DNA of 64,000 nt from Cardinium endosymbiont cEper1 of Encarsia pergandiella (GCF_000304455.1 NC_018605.1:434035-498034), one strand, 5' to 3'. Shown: positions 16,397 through 27,156, numbered from the stretch's first letter. Made by a program: numbers and translations. Notes: a model not told the origin generated them from the letters alone.

Positions 16397-18994
16397 ATGT
16401 CAAAATCGGTTGATTCAACGCCATTAATGCGTCAGTATTGGGCGATTAAAGAAAAGTATCCCGGCGCATTGTTGCTCTTTCGAGTGGGTGATTTTTATGA
16501 AACCTTTTTAGAAGATGCGGTTAAAGCCAGTAAGGTGCTAGATATTGCGCTTACGAAGCGGTCTAATGGATCAGCTGCTAGTGTGGCTTTAGCAGGGTTC
16601 CCCCATCATGCTTTAGATGTTTATCTACCTAAATTGGTAAAAGCAGGTTATCGTGTAGCCATTTGTGATCAATTAGAAGATGCTAAACAGGCTAAGGGTA
16701 TTGTACAAAGAGGCGTGACTGAACTCGTTACGCCTGGTCTTTCTTTTAGTGAAGCGGTTTTAGATACAAGAGCCAATAATTACGTAGCATCCATTTTTTT
16801 TGACAAAACATTGCTAGGGATGGCGTTCTTAGATCTTTCTACTGGAGAATTCTTTGTCACACAAGGTACGACTGATTACATGCAAAAAATATTGCATCAT
16901 TTGGGGCCATCTGAAATTCTTTTTAACAAAAAACAGCAAACGTTATGGAATAATTTTACGCAAGATTGTTTTCATACTTATGGATTGGAAGATTGGATTT
17001 TTCAATTTGATTATGCTTATGGTTTATTGAATGACCATTTTGGAACCCATTCTTTAAAAGGTTTTGGCATCTCAGATTATTCTGCAGGTATTGTAGCAGC
17101 GGGTGTTATTTTACATTATTTATCAGAAACGGAACATAAAGCAATCAAACACATTCGTTCAATGGTCCGGCTAGAGTTCCATCAATATGTTTGGTTGGAT
17201 CCATTTACCGTTAGGGCTTTAGAGCTGCTGGTTCCTCAGCAAGTAGGCGGAACCGCACTGATTGAAATATTGGATAGAACGGTTACTCCTATGGGGGCAC
17301 GATTGCTTAAAAAATGGTTGTTGTTTCCGCTGAAGGAGGTGGTTGTGATTCAAGAGCGGCTCGATATAGTAGAATATTTAGTAAAAGATGCCCCATTAGC
17401 CACTTTGTTAGTCAACCATTTGAAACAAATAGGTGACTTAGAGCGGTTAATTTCCAAAGTAGCAGTTGGAAGGGTGAATCCACGGGAGATGGTAGCCTTA
17501 AAAAGGGCATTGCAGCAAGTGCAATCCATACAAACAGTGTTGCAAACCATTCCATTTCCTTTGCTACAAAAAATGAATGCGCAGCTTCATGGGTGTCATG
17601 CTTTGGTGGACCGTATCCACCAAACACTACAAGAGCAGCCCCCCTTACTTACCCATCAAGGCGGTCTGATTCAACCGCATGTCAACGATAAATTGGATGG
17701 CTTGAATGAAATTATGCGTACGGGTAAGGATTACTTGGTTGAACTGCAGAAGCAGGAAAGCCAGCGTACCAATATCCCTTCTTTAAAAGTTGCTTATAAC
17801 CGTGTATTTGGCTATTACCTTGAAGTCTCTAATGCGCATAAAAATAAAGTGCCCACGGATTGGATCCGCAAACAAACCTTAGCCCATGCAGAACGATATA
17901 GCTCAGAAGCCCTAAAACAGTATGAAGCCCAAATTCTACATGCAGGTGAAGAGGCGCAACTGCTAGAGCAACAACTCTATCAAGCACTAGTAGCAGAAGC
18001 GGTAGAATATATTCCTCAAATTCAAGAAAATGCAAAATATATTGCACAATTGGATTGTTATCTTTCGTTTGCCAAACAAGCTTGTGAATATCATTATAGC
18101 AAACCTATGGTAGATAATGGAACTTTGCTCCATCTGAAAAACAATCGACATCCTGTTATTGAACAACGCTTACCCATAGACAAAACCTATACGCCTAATG
18201 ATATGTATTTGGACCCCTCATCACAACAAATCATAGTGATTACAGGGCCTAATATGGCTGGTAAATCGGCTTTGTTGCGTCAAGTTGCCCTAACGGTATT
18301 AATGGCACAAATGGGTTCTTTTGTACCAGCTTCTGATGCGCAAATTGGTGTGGTAGATAAAATATTTACAAGGGTAGGTGCATCGGATAACTTGGCCCAA
18401 GGGGAGTCTACTTTTATGATGGAGATGACCGAAACCGCTAGCATTATGCACAATCTTAGTGATCGTAGTTTGGTGTTGATGGATGAGATCGGGCGTGGTA
18501 CCAGTACCTACGATGGTATTTCTATTGCCTGGGCATTGGTAGAGTATTTGCATCATCATCCACGTTATAAGGCTAAAACGCTTTTTGCCACCCATTACCA
18601 TGAATTGAATGAATTGGCAAAGTCACTTCCTAGGGTTAAAAACTTTAATGTAGCGGTCCAAGAAATAGAACAAAAAATCTTATTTTTACATAAACTGGTA
18701 CCAGGAGGTAGTCAGCATAGTTTTGGTATCCATGTAGCACAAATGGCTGGTATGCCCTCTATCATTCTGGAAAGGGCCAGAGAGGTATTGGCCCACCTAT
18801 CGCAAGTAGGTGGAAAAATCCATGCACAAGTAGAAAATCTGCAACAATACCAGCTAAAACTTTTTGGTCCAGATGAAACTTTGAGTGATTTGAAAGCTTT
18901 TTTAGATGGTATGGATATTGACCTTCTTACTCCGGTAGAAGCCTTATTAAAGTTAAATCAGATCAAAAATATGGTTAAAAGATTTAATAATTAG
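16397..18994 (+). CDS. mutS: DNA mismatch repair protein MutS
   Basis: Mismatch-recognition ATPase, 865 aa, full length. It has the N-terminal mismatch-binding segment with the Phe-x-Glu motif in VGDFYETFLEDA, the core and clamp domains, then the ATPase domain: P-loop GPNMAGKSALLRQVAL at about 617-632, Walker B with MDEIGRGTSTYDG at about 694-706 and ATHYHELNELA. No damage to the frame is seen, so mismatch repair recognition is probably active. mutL is not in the window. Confidence 0.97.
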   Translation: MSKSVDSTPLMRQYWAIKEKYPGALLLFRVGDFYETFLEDAVKASKVLDIALTKRSNGSAASVALAGFPHHALDVYLPKLVKAGYRVAICDQLEDAKQAKGIVQRGVTELVTPGLSFSEAVLDTRANNYVASIFFDKTLLGMAFLDLSTGEFFVTQGTTDYMQKILHHLGPSEILFNKKQQTLWNNFTQDCFHTYGLEDWIFQFDYAYGLLNDHFGTHSLKGFGISDYSAGIVAAGVILHYLSETEHKAIKHIRSMVRLEFHQYVWLDPFTVRALELLVPQQVGGTALIEILDRTVTPMGARLLKKWLLFPLKEVVVIQERLDIVEYLVKDAPLATLLVNHLKQIGDLERLISKVAVGRVNPREMVALKRALQQVQSIQTVLQTIPFPLLQKMNAQLHGCHALVDRIHQTLQEQPPLLTHQGGLIQPHVNDKLDGLNEIMRTGKDYLVELQKQESQRTNIPSLKVAYNRVFGYYLEVSNAHKNKVPTDWIRKQTLAHAERYSSEALKQYEAQILHAGEEAQLLEQQLYQALVAEAVEYIPQIQENAKYIAQLDCYLSFAKQACEYHYSKPMVDNGTLLHLKNNRHPVIEQRLPIDKTYTPNDMYLDPSSQQIIVITGPNMAGKSALLRQVALTVLMAQMGSFVPASDAQIGVVDKIFTRVGASDNLAQGESTFMMEMTETASIMHNLSDRSLVLMDEIGRGTSTYDGISIAWALVEYLHHHPRYKAKTLFATHYHELNELAKSLPRVKNFNVAVQEIEQKILFLHKLVPGGSQHSFGIHVAQMAGMPSIILERAREVLAHLSQVGGKIHAQVENLQQYQLKLFGPDETLSDLKAFLDGMDIDLLTPVEALLKLNQIKNMVKRFNN

Positions 18995-19065
18995 CGATAA
19001 AAGTCCGTAACTATTTTGAAAAAAAGGAATCTTTAAGTAAATTGGAACTATTGTCTAGCTTATAA

Positions 19066-19138
<73 letters not shown>

Positions 19139-19242
19139 CATCATATCTGTTTATAGAATCTATTCACTATATCTTATAGTTACAGTTGGTGATAAAGTAG
19201 ATGGCATCTTTATTTTTAATGGACCCATAGGTGTGTAACTTT

Positions 19243-19328
19243 GCCAGGATGGTGAAATTGGTATACACGCAAGACTTAAAATCTTGTGGCCTTTGGCCAT
19301 GCGGGTTCAAGTCCCGCTCCTGGTACCA
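19243..19328 (+). tRNA. tRNA-Leu (anticodon TAA)
   Basis: Class II tRNA with a long variable arm (TGGCCTTTGGCCA). Acceptor GCCAGGA/TCCTGGT with one G-T pair, anticodon loop ACTTAAAAT with TAA, T-arm GCGGGTTCAAGTCCCGC. CCA is encoded at 19326-19328, unlike the other tRNAs here. Confidence 0.95.
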
Positions 19329-19350
19329 ATATTCTTTTCTTATTGTATCC

Positions 19351-19626
19351 ATGCGCTTTTGTTCTATTTCTTTCTTAGATATTGTAGCATGTATTGGTTC
19401 TTTTACAGCTGTTATATCCCTTCTTCCACAAATTATACAGTCATACAAGACAAAATCTGTGGATGATGTTTCCATGTTGATGCTGTTGAATCTAACCGTT
19501 GCCTCGGTTAGCTGGACGCTTTATGGCGCACTCACTGCTGATAAGCCCTTGCTAGTCACCAATTTATTACTGACGGTTGGTTCATTGATACTGGTAGTGC
19601 TCAAACGAAAATACCGTTCTACGTAA
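19351..19626 (+). CDS. SemiSWEET-type sugar transporter
   Basis: 91 aa with three membrane helices, the single triple-helix bundle that works as a dimer in bacterial SemiSWEETs. The PQ-loop is visible as SLLPQIIQSYKTKSVDDVS, followed by a helix around NLTVASVSWTLYG and a third helix before a basic tail. The ATG at 19351 is chosen because any longer frame runs back through the tRNA-Leu gene. A small sugar is the likely substrate but cannot be named. Confidence 0.85.
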   Translation: MRFCSISFLDIVACIGSFTAVISLLPQIIQSYKTKSVDDVSMLMLLNLTVASVSWTLYGALTADKPLLVTNLLLTVGSLILVVLKRKYRST

Positions 19627-19756
19627 GTTGGGTACCTATTGGTTGAGCGCAATCTGTCTTTCTTGAGTCTATGCGCGGAAGTGGTTACCGATCTATTGTA
19701 ATCGGTTGGTTGTCTCTTAGGTTTTGTTTTTTGACCTTATAGCCTTATATATTGTC

Positions 19757-20272
19757 ATGAAAATTGGTTTATTTTCAGATACCCACGGATGGATAGATCC
19801 TAAAATTTTTGATCACTTTGAAAAATGCGATGAGGTATGGCATGCAGGCGATATTGGCGATGCCAAATTGCTAACTGCATTTGATCAGTTTAACCATTTT
19901 AGAGCAGTACATGGTAATATTGATGACCCCATAATAAGACAAAAATATCCAGTATTTCAATCATTTCAATGTGAACAGTTGCATGTATGGCTTATGCATA
20001 TAACCGGGCATCCATCTTTGTATACGCCAGCAATACGCGCTAAATTAAGCCACGCACAACCTGATATTTTAGTGGGAGGCCATTCGCATATTTTGCGGGT
20101 AATGCACGATGCAAAACGTCCTCCACTACTTTATATTAATCCTGGTGCGGCTGGACGTCATGGTTCCCATTACATGCGTACCCTATTGCGTTTTGAAATA
20201 AATAATAAAAATATCAACCATATAGAAGTGATCGAATTGGGCAAAAGAGCCACATTAGTAAATGACCACTAA
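19757..20272 (+). CDS. Metallophosphoesterase, YfcE/MJ0936 type
   Basis: Metal-dependent phosphodiesterase, 171 aa from the ATG at 19757. Motifs in order: GLFSDTHGW (metal ligands D and H), WHAGDIGD, VHGNIDD, a central H in MHITGHP, then GGHSHILRV. The length and order match the small YfcE-like phosphodiesterases. The natural substrate is unknown. An in-frame start at 19724 only adds a few residues before the first strand. tatD follows after 13 bases, so both are likely in one mRNA. Confidence 0.88.
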   Translation: MKIGLFSDTHGWIDPKIFDHFEKCDEVWHAGDIGDAKLLTAFDQFNHFRAVHGNIDDPIIRQKYPVFQSFQCEQLHVWLMHITGHPSLYTPAIRAKLSHAQPDILVGGHSHILRVMHDAKRPPLLYINPGAAGRHGSHYMRTLLRFEINNKNINHIEVIELGKRATLVNDH

Positions 20273-20285
20273 CCACTGATAGATT

Positions 20286-21044
20286 ATGCAATTTATTGAC
20301 ACACATGCACATATATATGATCTTCAAAATGCGTTACCACTGGTTTTAGAAAGGGCACAAAAAAACTATATTAAAAAAATTTATATGCCCAATATAGATA
20401 CCACAACCATAGCAAAGATGATGGATGTGGCTGCATTGTATCCTTGTTTACCTATGATGGGCATCCATCCTTGTTATATCAGAAAAGATTTTGTCAAGCC
20501 ATTATACCTAGTAGAGGAATGGCTTAATAAAGGTGGTTTTATAGCAGTCGGTGAAATTGGTATAGATCTATACCATGATACTACTTTCCTCGAAGCACAA
20601 CAGGAAGCATTTAGGATTCAACTTGCATTGGCCAAACGCTATCATCTTCCTGTCTCTATTCATTGTAGAAATGCTTTTAAGGAAGTTATCCAACTACTCG
20701 AAAAAGAACAAGATGGCAACCTAAAAGGGGTTATTCACTGCTTTACAGGTAATCTACAAGAAGCAGAAAAATGTATAGCCCTAGGTTTTGCGCTGGGGAT
20801 TGGCGGCATACTTACCATGGTCAAAAGTGGATTAGCGGCAACAGTAGCCGCTATAGATCTCAACCATTTGGTGTTAGAAACCGATAGCCCTTATTTAACA
20901 CCAGCACCTCTTCGAAGGAAACCCAATGAGCCAAGCTACTTACCATACATAGCCGAAAAGCTTGCAGTGGTCAAACAAGTAACCTTAGCAGAAGTAGCAG
21001 CCGTCACTACACAAAATGCTGAAAAAATTTTTGAGTCAATGTAA
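20286..21044 (+). CDS. tatD: TatD family metal-dependent DNase
   Basis: TIM-barrel hydrolase of the TatD family, 252 aa. Metal-site motifs: FIDTHAHIYD at 3-12, GEIGID near 92, PVSIHCRNA near 122, VIHCFTGN and LVLETDSPYLTP near 195-206. Family members act as 3'-5' exonucleases in repair or DNA turnover; they are not part of the Tat translocase. Convergent with the LptD-like gene, only 21 bases apart. Confidence 0.92.
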   Translation: MQFIDTHAHIYDLQNALPLVLERAQKNYIKKIYMPNIDTTTIAKMMDVAALYPCLPMMGIHPCYIRKDFVKPLYLVEEWLNKGGFIAVGEIGIDLYHDTTFLEAQQEAFRIQLALAKRYHLPVSIHCRNAFKEVIQLLEKEQDGNLKGVIHCFTGNLQEAEKCIALGFALGIGGILTMVKSGLAATVAAIDLNHLVLETDSPYLTPAPLRRKPNEPSYLPYIAEKLAVVKQVTLAEVAAVTTQNAEKIFESM

Positions 21045-21065
21045 GTATTTGGATCCTACTAATAT

Positions 21066-23882
21066 TTAGCCCAAATCAGTTACTTTATTATACGTTCTTT
21101 TTCTTGGTAATTTCAATGCTTTTAAAACATTCGCCTTAACCCCCAAAGAAAAATCATATTTACCCGATTCGCCTAGTGGATGCCATGTATAACTAAGTTG
21201 CCAACAGTGTAAATCCCTTTGAATGGAAATTTCTGTAGCAGATGGATCAAGTTTACTTTTCGTAAAGTTATAGGTAGTGGATAACGTTACTTTCCACTTT
21301 TTCACTAAGGTAATACTGCCGTTAAGAGTTACATATTTTTCTGTATTGGTATTCTTTTTATCGTCCTGATTGGAATATAATGTTTGATACGTCTTGTTCG
21401 ACTTATCCTGCTTATACTTATACCATGGGCTTTGATAAATCCAATTAAACTCCCACCCAAAATTCCAAGGCAATTCAAAATCTATCTTTCTTCTTTCAAG
21501 CTTATCAGTCGACTGATCACGATCATTTAATAGTTCCTTGGGTTTCTTTTTTCCCTCACTGGAATGATGTGCGAAATCTATATTTACCTTGCATTTTGCT
21601 GCTTGCACTTTGCCAAGATACTGACCATGGTTCCATGCAAATTGGTTTATTCTTTTTTCTCGGGTTTGATTTATTTCTGACGATTGAATAAATTGATAAG
21701 GATCAAAATTTGTTGTTAAATCAAAGCCAATCTTGCCTATTTTTCCCACTTCTATCTCGCTAGCAAGGTGTATATCAATACCATCTATGAGATGGAATTC
21801 TTTTTCTGTAAAATCATATTTTGTTTTAAAATCTAAATTTTTTAGTAAATATATCTTACGATTGGTTTCTTTTTTTTCTTTTTCTTCTGGATTGGTTTCT
21901 TTTTTTACTTTTAACTCCACTGTATTGTGTAGCTTAAATTTTAGGATAGAGGTAGCTCGATTGGCCAAACTTATGTAGGGCCGCAGTCCTTTAAAGGCAT
22001 ATTCTTTTTCTATTTTTCCTTCTTTATCTTCTATTACTTTGCAATATTTTTCAGAGAAATCAGGTGTATAGGTAAAGTCAACACTGGGTTCTGTCTTGAT
22101 ACGAAACGCTTGAACCCATCTTGCGTTTTCAAAATAATGGGTATAGTATAACGTAGTGCCTATTTCTGCACCAAAATCGCAAGTATAGATTCTATTAAAG
22201 CCTGGTACCTGTATAGGTCCTTTTGTATCCTTATTCAGCCAATACCATACTTCATTATAGGTAAAATGCGGCTCTATATTGATAAAATCAAATACTTTGC
22301 ATGGCATGGTAACCGGTATGGTATGTTTTATACCATTTTCTATATAATGGTTCCATGGACAGGTTACAGGAACAGAGTGAGCTGACGCACTCGATGACCA
22401 GGACGAAAGGGTGGATTCTGTAGGCGATTGCTGGGCATTCTGAAAATGCGTTTCAAAATTTATATTATGCTTTAACTGAATATTATCGAACCAATAGTTG
22501 GTGCTTTTAGCGTGATCTGTTCTAAATGGATAGCAAGTATCTGTGCTTAGGCTACCTTCTGGCAAGGTCCAATGTTTAAAATTATACCGAAGGTCATTTT
22601 TGTATTTTACTTGTAACGTTAATGCATATGGGAAGCCTACCAATCGGTCTCGGTAAGATAGACTAAAACCAGATTCATTTTCCATTTTTTTTGGAATTTT
22701 TTTATCCTCATCGTCTACTGTTTTGGAAAATTTTTTGTGAAGGTGCACATTTGTATTCAAGCTTCTAGAGGCACGTATAACGGTTTTATGTTCCCATTTT
22801 AAAGACCATCCCTTATCTGTTTTTGTTGTGTTTATTGCATAATCCAGCTCTCCACTACATAAGTGTCTTTTTTTATAACGGAGTGCATTTTTAAGTTCTA
22901 CAATACCACTGGAATAAATACTACCTAAAAAAGAAATGTCTGCATAATCATTGAAGTTTATATAATATCCACCATTACGGAGGTAAAATCCATTGTCTCC
23001 TTCCCCTATTTCCGGTGGAATAATACCATGTGTACGCTTGCCTTCTAGAAATAGGGTGCCAAAAATAGATCCCAATGGCGTAGGCACATGATCAAAATAA
23101 AAACGAAAAGGTCCAGTAGTAATTTGCTTATCTTGAACCATTTTAGCCCGTTTGGCACGTATGTAAAAATGGGGATATGCTAGTCCACAAGTTGTATAAA
23201 CTATATCTTCAGCATAAAAGGTTGATTCGTCCTCTTTTTTTATCTGCTTGCTTTTTATAATAGAGTCTTCTTGTTTGGTAAGTAGTGTCGTAACTAAGGC
23301 CCTTTTGGTACCGATATTATAGCGCATTTTATCCATAAAGAAAGTCCGCGTTTGGGTAGAACCATCTTTCCCATATTTGTCTTTTGTTAGGTCATTATAG
23401 GTAAAAATAGGCTTTCCTGTTAATGTATTATATGGATGAGTGGTACCTTGTGCATAAATGGTGTTGCTATGTAAGTGTAAAGCGATTAGATTCGCTTTTA
23501 GTTTCATACGATCATAGGTAAGCGTACTGGGGCCAAGTAAAGAAAGTATACGCTTATTCGCATCGAAAACAATTGAATCTTCTGCTTGATAATGGACAAT
23601 ACCCAAAGATTTATCTTTTGCTATGTGGGCGCGAGGTGGCATGAAAAGCCATGGGTAGCTTTTATCTAAGAAAAGTTGGTTGTTCCATTTTTTATAAATG
23701 CTGTATGGTTTATTTTTATAAAAAAAGTTATTCGGTATCATCCAGCTGCTATACCCATTGTTGTAGGGACTACTAAAATAGAGCCCACCATGCAAATATT
23801 TAGTTGCTTTTGATACAATAGATGAACCACTAATTATAAATGTTACCAAAGCAACTATACGTAGGAAATAAGACCTGGCCAC
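21066..23882 (-). CDS. LptD/OstA-like outer-membrane assembly protein
   Basis: 938 aa with an N-terminal signal-type helix (LRIVALVTFIISGSSIV), an OstA/LptA-like beta section at about 85-210 (SIVFDANKRILSLLGPSTL, LKANLIALHLHSNTIYAQG), then a long beta-barrel region with FYLRNGGYYINFNDYADI and many alternating aromatic strands to the end. This is the layout of the Bacteroidota LptD homologue. LptD inserts LPS in the outer leaflet, but no LPS gene lies here and related symbionts may lack LPS, so it could serve another outer-membrane role. Confidence 0.75.
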   Translation of the reverse strand: MARSYFLRIVALVTFIISGSSIVSKATKYLHGGLYFSSPYNNGYSSWMIPNNFFYKNKPYSIYKKWNNQLFLDKSYPWLFMPPRAHIAKDKSLGIVHYQAEDSIVFDANKRILSLLGPSTLTYDRMKLKANLIALHLHSNTIYAQGTTHPYNTLTGKPIFTYNDLTKDKYGKDGSTQTRTFFMDKMRYNIGTKRALVTTLLTKQEDSIIKSKQIKKEDESTFYAEDIVYTTCGLAYPHFYIRAKRAKMVQDKQITTGPFRFYFDHVPTPLGSIFGTLFLEGKRTHGIIPPEIGEGDNGFYLRNGGYYINFNDYADISFLGSIYSSGIVELKNALRYKKRHLCSGELDYAINTTKTDKGWSLKWEHKTVIRASRSLNTNVHLHKKFSKTVDDEDKKIPKKMENESGFSLSYRDRLVGFPYALTLQVKYKNDLRYNFKHWTLPEGSLSTDTCYPFRTDHAKSTNYWFDNIQLKHNINFETHFQNAQQSPTESTLSSWSSSASAHSVPVTCPWNHYIENGIKHTIPVTMPCKVFDFINIEPHFTYNEVWYWLNKDTKGPIQVPGFNRIYTCDFGAEIGTTLYYTHYFENARWVQAFRIKTEPSVDFTYTPDFSEKYCKVIEDKEGKIEKEYAFKGLRPYISLANRATSILKFKLHNTVELKVKKETNPEEKEKKETNRKIYLLKNLDFKTKYDFTEKEFHLIDGIDIHLASEIEVGKIGKIGFDLTTNFDPYQFIQSSEINQTREKRINQFAWNHGQYLGKVQAAKCKVNIDFAHHSSEGKKKPKELLNDRDQSTDKLERRKIDFELPWNFGWEFNWIYQSPWYKYKQDKSNKTYQTLYSNQDDKKNTNTEKYVTLNGSITLVKKWKVTLSTTYNFTKSKLDPSATEISIQRDLHCWQLSYTWHPLGESGKYDFSLGVKANVLKALKLPRKRTYNKVTDLG

Positions 23883-24252
23883 ACAAACAAATTTTACTTT
23901 TACCTTTTGGCATCAAGAGAAACAATCCCAAATATAAATCTATGTATTTGTTTTTCATATAGTAAGCGCAAACTATTCTATCTATGCAATACGTTTTGCC
24001 ATCGTAAAAGCTAGTGGTTGTGAACATAGCATCTCTATGGCTATGGTACAAAAGCTAGAAGCTTGGCACTAAAAGAAACCCGTAATCTTATCGTTTTTAA
24101 CCTAAAATAGCCAATATAATTACAAAGCATAACCATGTGGTCAAGATAATTGAAGACAACGTATCGCTCTGATTTGTAGAAATTGTAACAACCTTTGCCA
24201 ATCACATTTTATTTGTTTTAATAGATGAAAGAAAATATATTTGTTCTAAACT
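23883..24252. other. 370-base divergent intergenic region
   Basis: Between the divergent lptD-like gene and secDF; it must hold both promoters. I see no ORF with coding character, RNA gene or convincing promoter box. Confidence 0.4.
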
Positions 24253-27156
24253 ATGCATTCATCCATCTTAGCCTCAATGAAATCTAAAAAAATAGTGTTT
24301 TTTCTGGCAATTGTTACTACCTTGCTCTCCCTGTATTATCTTTCCTTTACGTTTATAGACTACCGGGTGCAACGGCAAGCAGAAAAGCAAGCAATGGATG
24401 AGCAGGGAAGAGTAGACTTTGATAAAAGTCAGGCCTATTTGATGAAGATATGGAAAAAACCAGTTTGCAATCTATTGGGTACTGTCTACACCTACGAAGA
24501 AGTAAAAGAACGTTCCCTGAAATTAGGTTTAGATCTGCAAGGGGGTATGCAGGTAACCATGGAAGTTATGCCAGTGGAACTTGTAAAAAGATTGGCTGCT
24601 TATCCTACAGATCCGCTTTTTCTAGAAGCACTCCAATGCGCACAGCATCAGCGAGAAAAAGGTACAACGACCTCTTTTGGTAAACTTTTTGTAGCTGCCT
24701 ATAAAAAGCTTGCCCCAAATGGAAACCTAAAAGATATTTTTGCTACTGCCCAAGTGGGGCCTTATATTTTTTCTAGTGAGGATGATATTATAAAGGCAAT
24801 TGATCAAATTATTTCAAAGGCGCTGGATCGCTCCCTTGCCATTGTAGGTGCTAGGTTAGATCGATTTGGCGCTACGCAAACCACTATGCAAAAGTTACCG
24901 GGTAGTGAAAGAATTCAAATTGAATTACCAGGTGTTACCCATCCGGAGCGGGTAAAAAAGTTGCTACAAGGTGTTGCACAGTTGCGTTTCTGGACCGTTG
25001 AAGAAGCCAATGAATATGGTCCGCTACTAGAAGCTGTCAATAATTTTTTGCTTGATAAAGAAAAAGAAACTATACTGCTAACCTTTCCCAAAGCGCTTAC
25101 AGAGGAAGAAAAAAACCAACGTCTGCCGAAAGCATCCATAATCAAAAGGATTTGCAAAGATACTTTTCCTTATAGGTTGGCATATGCTCCTGAAGAGATG
25201 GACCAAATAGATGCCATACTACACAGCAAACCGGTTAAAGCGCTATTACCTAAAAACATTACTTGGATGTGGGATAAAAAGGCAATAACCTTAGGCGATG
25301 GCACAAAAGCGGTTGTGCTTTATGCGATCCAATTGTCTAGGGAAAATCAACCACTTTTAGAAGGAGATATTATTACTGATGCGACCCAATCGTTTGCTGA
25401 AAATGGCAAACCATTTGTAATGATACAAATGAACCAAAAAGGTGCACGTATCTGGAAACGCATTACTGCCAGTCATATTGGCAAACGCATCGCTATAACT
25501 TTAGATGATCGGGTATACACTGCACCAGTAGTCAACCAAGAAATTCCAAATGGTGTTTCTAAGATAATTGGCGATTTTACCTTAGAAGAAGCCAAAGATT
25601 TGGCCAGTGTATTGCAAACCGGTGCGTTACCAGCGCCACTTAAAGTAGTTGAAGAAGCCATTATGGGACCAAGTTTAAGTAAGGTAGCCCAAAACCAAGG
25701 ACTTATGGCCACAGCTGTGGGTTTAGGGCTGGTGCTACTTTTTATGTTGATTTATTATGCAAAAGGAGGTATAATAGCCAATGTAGCCCTCTTATTGAAC
25801 TTGCTTTTTATGGTGGCTATTTTGGCACAATTGGAGGCCACCTTAACCCTACCTGGGATTGCTGGCCTTGTCCTTACGATTGGTATGTCTATTGATGCCA
25901 ACGTTTTGATATTTGAACGCATACGCGAAGAATTGGAACAAAAAGTATCTATAAAAGAGGCCATTCAACATGGATATACCAAATCATATGGCTCTATTAT
26001 AGATGCCAATATCACCACCTTTCTTGCTGGCGCCATACTCTATTATCTGGGTCAAGGGCCGGTTCGTGGCTTTGCCCTTATCTTAATGCTGGGTATCATC
26101 ACTTCCATTTTTACTTCTATCTTTATTACAAGGTTGATTTTCTCCTTCTTTATCGATACCTATTCCATACCCAACTTGACCTTTTCTTATCCAACGATAC
26201 CTAGGCTTTTTAAAAATGTGCAAATTGATTTTATTAAAAATCGTTACCGTTTTTATCTATGTTCCTTATTATTTATAGCCATTGGTGGTTGTTGCTTTTA
26301 CCACTATAAAGGACTTACTTTGGGCGTAGATTTTGCAGGTGGTCGTTCCTATACGGTCCATTTTTGTAAACCCATTGATGCTTCCTTACTCAAGGAAGGA
26401 CTGTCATATAGATACAAAGAAAGCGTAGAAGTCCGTACCTATGGTGCCAATAATGTAATGCAGATTACTACTAGCTATTTGCGTGATGAAGATGCCTCTG
26501 ATAAAAAAGTGCTCAATAAATTGGTTGCTGCATTGAAAGACTTAACGCAATTAGAGGAAAATAATAATCTATCAACTGGTAATGATTTTCGCATTACAAG
26601 TAGCACTAGGGTAGGGGCTACTGTAGCACATGATGTCCAAAAGAGTGCACAAAAAGCCATATTACTTGCTATATTGGGCATATTTTTTTACATTAGAATT
26701 CGTTTTAGAAGACCGGGATTTGGCTTAGCAGCTGTCGTAGCCCTTGTACATGATGTTTTAGCAGTTATAGCTGGTTTTTGTATAGCACGCGGTTTTGGCC
26801 TCAACTATGAAGTAAATGAAGTATTCTTAGCAGCGATGTTGACTGTTATTGGCTATTCTATAAACGATACAGTCGTTATTTATGACCGGATAAGGGAAAA
26901 ATTGGCCAATAAGGCTATGGGTATGTCCCCCCACATCATTAATGATGCGATTAGAGAAACGCTGAGTAGAACAGTTATTACCTCTTTTACAACATTATTA
27001 GCTATTGCTGTACTTTTTTTCTTTGGCGGTGCTGCCTTGCAGGGTTTCTCCTTTGCCTTAACACTAGGTGTATTATTTGGCACTTATTCTTCCATTTGCA
27101 TTGCAGCTCCTCTTTTAGCAGATTTTGGCCGTAAGCTTTCTGCTACTAAACAGTAG
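24253..27156 (+). CDS. secDF: SecD-SecF fusion, Sec translocon accessory protein
   Basis: Proton-driven membrane protein that helps the SecYEG channel pull proteins to the periplasm. 967 aa, with SecD and SecF fused as usual in Bacteroidota. SecD part: first helix near residue 13-32, KLGLDLQGGMQVTMEV near 95, large periplasmic region, then helices after 480 with LVLTIGMSIDANVLIFERIREE. SecF part: GVDFAGGRSYTV near 697 and GYSINDTVVIYDRIREK near 873. The ATG at 24253 is used; the ATG at 24280 is equally good. Everything exported here, including the lipoproteins, depends on Sec. Confidence 0.96.
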   Translation: MHSSILASMKSKKIVFFLAIVTTLLSLYYLSFTFIDYRVQRQAEKQAMDEQGRVDFDKSQAYLMKIWKKPVCNLLGTVYTYEEVKERSLKLGLDLQGGMQVTMEVMPVELVKRLAAYPTDPLFLEALQCAQHQREKGTTTSFGKLFVAAYKKLAPNGNLKDIFATAQVGPYIFSSEDDIIKAIDQIISKALDRSLAIVGARLDRFGATQTTMQKLPGSERIQIELPGVTHPERVKKLLQGVAQLRFWTVEEANEYGPLLEAVNNFLLDKEKETILLTFPKALTEEEKNQRLPKASIIKRICKDTFPYRLAYAPEEMDQIDAILHSKPVKALLPKNITWMWDKKAITLGDGTKAVVLYAIQLSRENQPLLEGDIITDATQSFAENGKPFVMIQMNQKGARIWKRITASHIGKRIAITLDDRVYTAPVVNQEIPNGVSKIIGDFTLEEAKDLASVLQTGALPAPLKVVEEAIMGPSLSKVAQNQGLMATAVGLGLVLLFMLIYYAKGGIIANVALLLNLLFMVAILAQLEATLTLPGIAGLVLTIGMSIDANVLIFERIREELEQKVSIKEAIQHGYTKSYGSIIDANITTFLAGAILYYLGQGPVRGFALILMLGIITSIFTSIFITRLIFSFFIDTYSIPNLTFSYPTIPRLFKNVQIDFIKNRYRFYLCSLLFIAIGGCCFYHYKGLTLGVDFAGGRSYTVHFCKPIDASLLKEGLSYRYKESVEVRTYGANNVMQITTSYLRDEDASDKKVLNKLVAALKDLTQLEENNNLSTGNDFRITSSTRVGATVAHDVQKSAQKAILLAILGIFFYIRIRFRRPGFGLAAVVALVHDVLAVIAGFCIARGFGLNYEVNEVFLAAMLTVIGYSINDTVVIYDRIREKLANKAMGMSPHIINDAIRETLSRTVITSFTTLLAIAVLFFFGGAALQGFSFALTLGVLFGTYSSICIAAPLLADFGRKLSATKQ

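Noticed and set aside
19236-19243. TAACTTTG as a -7 promoter box
   Set aside because: It overlaps the first base of the mature tRNA-Leu, so transcription would start inside the tRNA.
19231-19350. N-terminal extension of the SemiSWEET frame
   Set aside because: It runs through the whole tRNA-Leu gene; the ATG at 19351 fits the family length.
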